Assembly (NCBI RefSeq): GCF_901933205.1
Contig: NC_044573.1
Coordinates: forward strand, 28,207,493 to 28,271,492
Reading direction: 5' to 3'
DNA: 64,000 bases
From: Camarhynchus parvulus
Taxonomy: Eukaryota; Chordata; Aves; Passeriformes; Thraupidae
Part shown: positions 60,796-64,000 of the stretch, piece after piece
How positions within the stretch are numbered: position 1 is the first letter of the stretch
Layout of the letters: each line of letters begins with the position of its first letter
The notes under the pieces: generated by a model
The model's database searches: none
What the model saw: only the letters and a program-made list of their open reading frames with translations
Told to the model about the DNA's origin: nothing
Translations under genes and position numbers: made by a program

Positions 60796-63700
60796 TTTTT
60801 TCTTAGGAACACTCAAAATTTCAAATGAAGTATTTTTTTTTTTTTTTAACTATTCATTCTTTCTTATAGAGGACCTTGAAAAACCAGCATCACAAAGAGA
60901 TCAAGGCCAAAACTGTCTGTGTGAGATTGCATCTGAATAGGATTATTTGAGATCACAGACATTTGCAGGTGCACAACAGTCAAGGACAAAATGCTCCTCA
61001 TAATTTTGATTGAGATGACAGCATGATGAGTGGCCATTCACACATGTGTGTACAGGATTTGAATTATCTGCTTTTCTCCTGCCCTGCCTAAGCAGGCACA
61101 AGTTTTTGAGAGTTGCCATGGAGTGTACCAGCTCAAGAGCTTCCAGCCCTCTTCATACATGGTCAGGAGGTTAAGTATAGGGTACCAAATAATAACTGAA
61201 GAAGGTTGATGCCTACATTTGTGAAAGCTAACCCTTGTGTGAAAGTGTCTTTATGACTACAAACACTGAAAGGATAGGAAGTAGCCTTTTTTTCCCTCCA
61301 AAGGAAGATGTGCAGCAATGCTACAGCTCAGTTCATTGCACAGATCTTAAAGCAAGAAGAGATGTGATTTGGTATTGTAATTCCTGAAAGCATAAAATAA
61401 TCTTTTACTCCCCCTGGGCACTGCCACATCTTTCTATTTCTCTTGCTGAGTCACATTAAACAAAGCATCAAATAAAATTCATGATCTGACTGAACAGCCT
61501 CTCTTTGTCTAAGGGGTTGCAAAGAAAGACCTCCATACCAGGATCCAAAAAGCACTAAGGAGGGAGGGAATTTATGGAAAGAATATCTGCCTCATTGGGG
61601 ATGATTAATGTGAAGGAAGAGCTCATTTATCTGGAAGGCACAGTGTTGGAGCAGACTCTGTAGGCAGGATGGGAAAATATTTGGCTGGAACAAAGAAAAA
61701 GTTGTCACTGCAGAAGGAAAAGGGAACAGAAAAAACCTTTCATGCTTATCAAAGATGCAGAAGGACCAGGTGCCTTTCTGTCTTCTGCAGGCGAATTGTC
61801 TTTGAGAAAAAAAGAAAACACTTCACTAAATGTCTTAGAGTCTTGTGGTGCTTTTGACCTTCAAATCCAGATTTTGACCTTCATCTCCAGCAACCATTCC
61901 CCCTCTCTGTGACAGATGTTAGGTGAAAGAGATATTTTGAACACACTGCCTCTTTGTGTTACCTTGCCCTTGCTTACACATGCCCAGTTTGACAGTGAGC
62001 CTGCAGTAAGTACTGGTAGCAGACAGAGTTTGCCAGTCCCCTTGCTATTGGAAATAAGATATAGAAGAGGGAATAACAATCTGCTCTGTATATCTGGGTT
62101 CATCTGATGTCACTGATGTTTAGGAACCACTACTTTGTCAGGTGTGGTGAAAAAGAATGCTATGTCCTAGTAGATCCTTGGCTGTTATTTGTACTAAAAT
62201 ATTCTTGGGGCTGTCTGTGCTAATGCCCTCCATGTGTCCTGGAGTATAGCAGCAGTGGTTATTCTAACTTTTATTTTTGGGACATCTCATAAGGTTTCAA
62301 AGGTTCAGCAGCACATAAACTATGAAGAGGAATCCAAGAGCTATGTCCAGGATGCTTTGTCTCCTCTATCTGTCTTTGTGCTGCTGAGTTGCTGGTGGCT
62401 CTTTTTAAATGAGAGCTGCTTGTGCAAGTAACCTAAAAGCTACTGGCCTCTTGATCATAACACAGTAAAATCTTTTTTCCAGGGTGGCCCAAAATTGAAA
62501 GAGGTCATTTATGGAAGTTGAAGATTGAATGGTTTAGGTAAAGGAATTTAAATAATCTAGGGAATTTTCAAAGGCAAACTAAATTGTATTAGTGTGGACA
62601 AAAAGGTCTTATATTGAGGGGTATATAACTGAAATGATTCCAGTGTTGTATTGGGCATCTGTGAACTTCATCTATATCCATTCCTTTGCAGGTTTATGCA
62701 CAAGCACAGTTTTGATGAAATACCCAGGAAACATCCAGATGCAATTCAGTCAGATTCAGTATAAGGGTCACAGTAAATCTGGCGAGGCCACTCCAGAAAT
62801 GAGCGTGATCTCATCAGTTACTTTTAGGAAAAAAATAATCAAAGTCATTGTATGGGAGAAATTTGTGATGTTGCTACTATACAAACCTTTTGCTAATATC
62901 TGTCATGTGTTACCATCTCTTTCTTACCTGGAAGACATCAAAACCAGTGACTTGGAAAAAAAAATTAAGAAGCATTTTACAATGAAAAAAGCATGGTTGC
63001 TGAGGATATTTTAGAATTAGATAATTTTTGTACCAGTATTCAGAATGAAAAATAAAAATAATAACTAATTCTTTTATTTAAAAAACTGTAAAGCAAACAT
63101 GTAAAAGCATTATTCAACTATGTAAAATGGTTTACTGGGAAAAAAAAAACCACTATAAATTAGTTTTGACATGCTAATGTGGATCTTAAATGCCTGTCCT
63201 GTTCAGTTTGTATCTCACTACCACTGAAGTGAAGGTAGAGCAATTTTATATGTGACAGAGGTCTGGTAAAACACAGAGGTGAGCTGAAGAGACTCGAGGT
63301 CAGCAGAGTAAATGCAAATTTGCCTGAGCAGTTCAGAGGTAGCTGTATGGGGACAAAGACTTCCAAGCAGTTGTAAATTTGTGCCTGAATATGTCACGTA
63401 AATACTAAGAAGATGCTGAAGAATGCTTCTAAAGAGTCTCAAGGAGCTGTACATAAGAGGTTGTGTCTCTTGGCTGGGTTTTGGCCAGCTGCTCCTCAGG
63501 AGGTGTCTCCAATTGTGCAGGGCTTCTCTTTCCAGGGAGATTTGACAGTGTCTCTCCCTTTGGCTGGGGGTCACTGTCTGTAAAGGCTTTCCTAGCACTT
63601 CATTCACTTTCTTTTTGCTGCCTGAGATATGACTGTTCAGTCACAGACAGCTGTGTGCAGGAGTTTCTGGACACATGAAGAGTTTCTCTGGCCGCGTGAA

Positions 63701-64000
63701 CTGTTCCATACAGGCAGCTGTCAGTGTAAAAGGAAATGACACTGCATGATGCAAGCAAGTGAGGACAAAGCCTATAAGTTTAATACAATCATGCTTATAC
63801 TTCAACGTACTGCAAGCTTGTAAACTCACGTTGGAAGACATTTCTTGTTTTCCCTGGTCTCTCTGATCAGTTGTAGATTTTCAGTCAGTGGAGTGTGTAG
63901 CATCCAGGTGTTCCGATGTATCTGCTCTGATGCTGGGCAGCAGCAAGATTTTGGGAAAGTTCCCAGAAATCATGGAGATGTGATATAATCTTGTGATTTC
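60796..64000. other. Unassigned noncoding stretch to the window end
   Basis: About 3.2 kb without a recognised gene or repeat family. A T15 run lies at 60833-60847. The longest frame is 140 codons (62592-63014, +). It opens with GTG rather than ATG and its length is what chance allows, so it is not called. Confidence 0.5.

Noticed and set aside
62592..63014. 140-codon plus-strand open frame
   Set aside because: It starts with GTG, has no recognisable domain, and about one stop-free run of this length is expected by chance in 64 kb at this base composition.
1..64000. CRISPR arrays, operons, tRNA or rRNA genes
   Set aside because: No regularly spaced repeats with spacers, no bacterial gene packing and no RNA gene signatures were seen. 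Repeat content shows a vertebrate (bird) genome.

Overview
This 64 kb window looks like avian nuclear DNA, most likely from a songbird (passerine). The main evidence is the repeat content. At least eight fragments of CR1, the dominant bird LINE, are recognisable from the 3' part of ORF2 and the 3' UTR. Two older CR1-like relics are also visible. One roughly 1 kb solo LTR belongs to a family I associate with songbird endogenous retroviruses. There is no Alu, L1 or B1/B2 material as in a mammal, and no bacterial gene organisation. The base composition is AT-rich with few CpGs.

I recognise no intact protein-coding gene, rRNA or tRNA. Open frames are short, overlap on both strands and mostly lack ATG starts. 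The longest (about 140-166 codons) are what chance predicts for this length and composition, or lie in the LTR, a CR1 copy or a tandem repeat. The window is best read as a gene desert or the inside of very large introns.

Layout. 1-165: CR1 reverse-transcriptase fragment (+). About 1085-1450: old CR1 relic (-). 2000-3023: solo LTR (+) with a poly(A) signal and a G-rich tract. 3639-4225: CR1 3' end (-). 8643-8670: (TG)14. About 9830-10090: old CR1 relic (-). 17196-17235: (TCCCA)8. 19090-19148: short tandem repeat. 29729-29850: three-copy 40-41 bp minisatellite. 37249-37980: CR1 3' end (-), abutting a T28/G8/(TG)n tract to 38094. 40391-40518: A/C simple sequence. 40830-40951 and 43449-43559: two copies of one 96%-identical unit. 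42568-42624: near-perfect hairpin between those copies. About 45040-45285 and 49250-49446: CR1 pieces (+). 52765-53018: CR1 (-). 57305-58016 and 60131-60795: CR1 3' ends (+).

The items most worth checking are the duplicated 111/122 bp unit around the hairpin (40.8-43.6 kb), and a minus-strand exon-like segment at 46430-46569 that encodes a hydrophobic stretch and ends in a consensus splice donor. A second exon-like segment is at 54868-54952. All exon suggestions come from reading splice signals and frames by eye, and such pairs also arise by chance in 64 kb. I found nothing that amounts to a new biological system.
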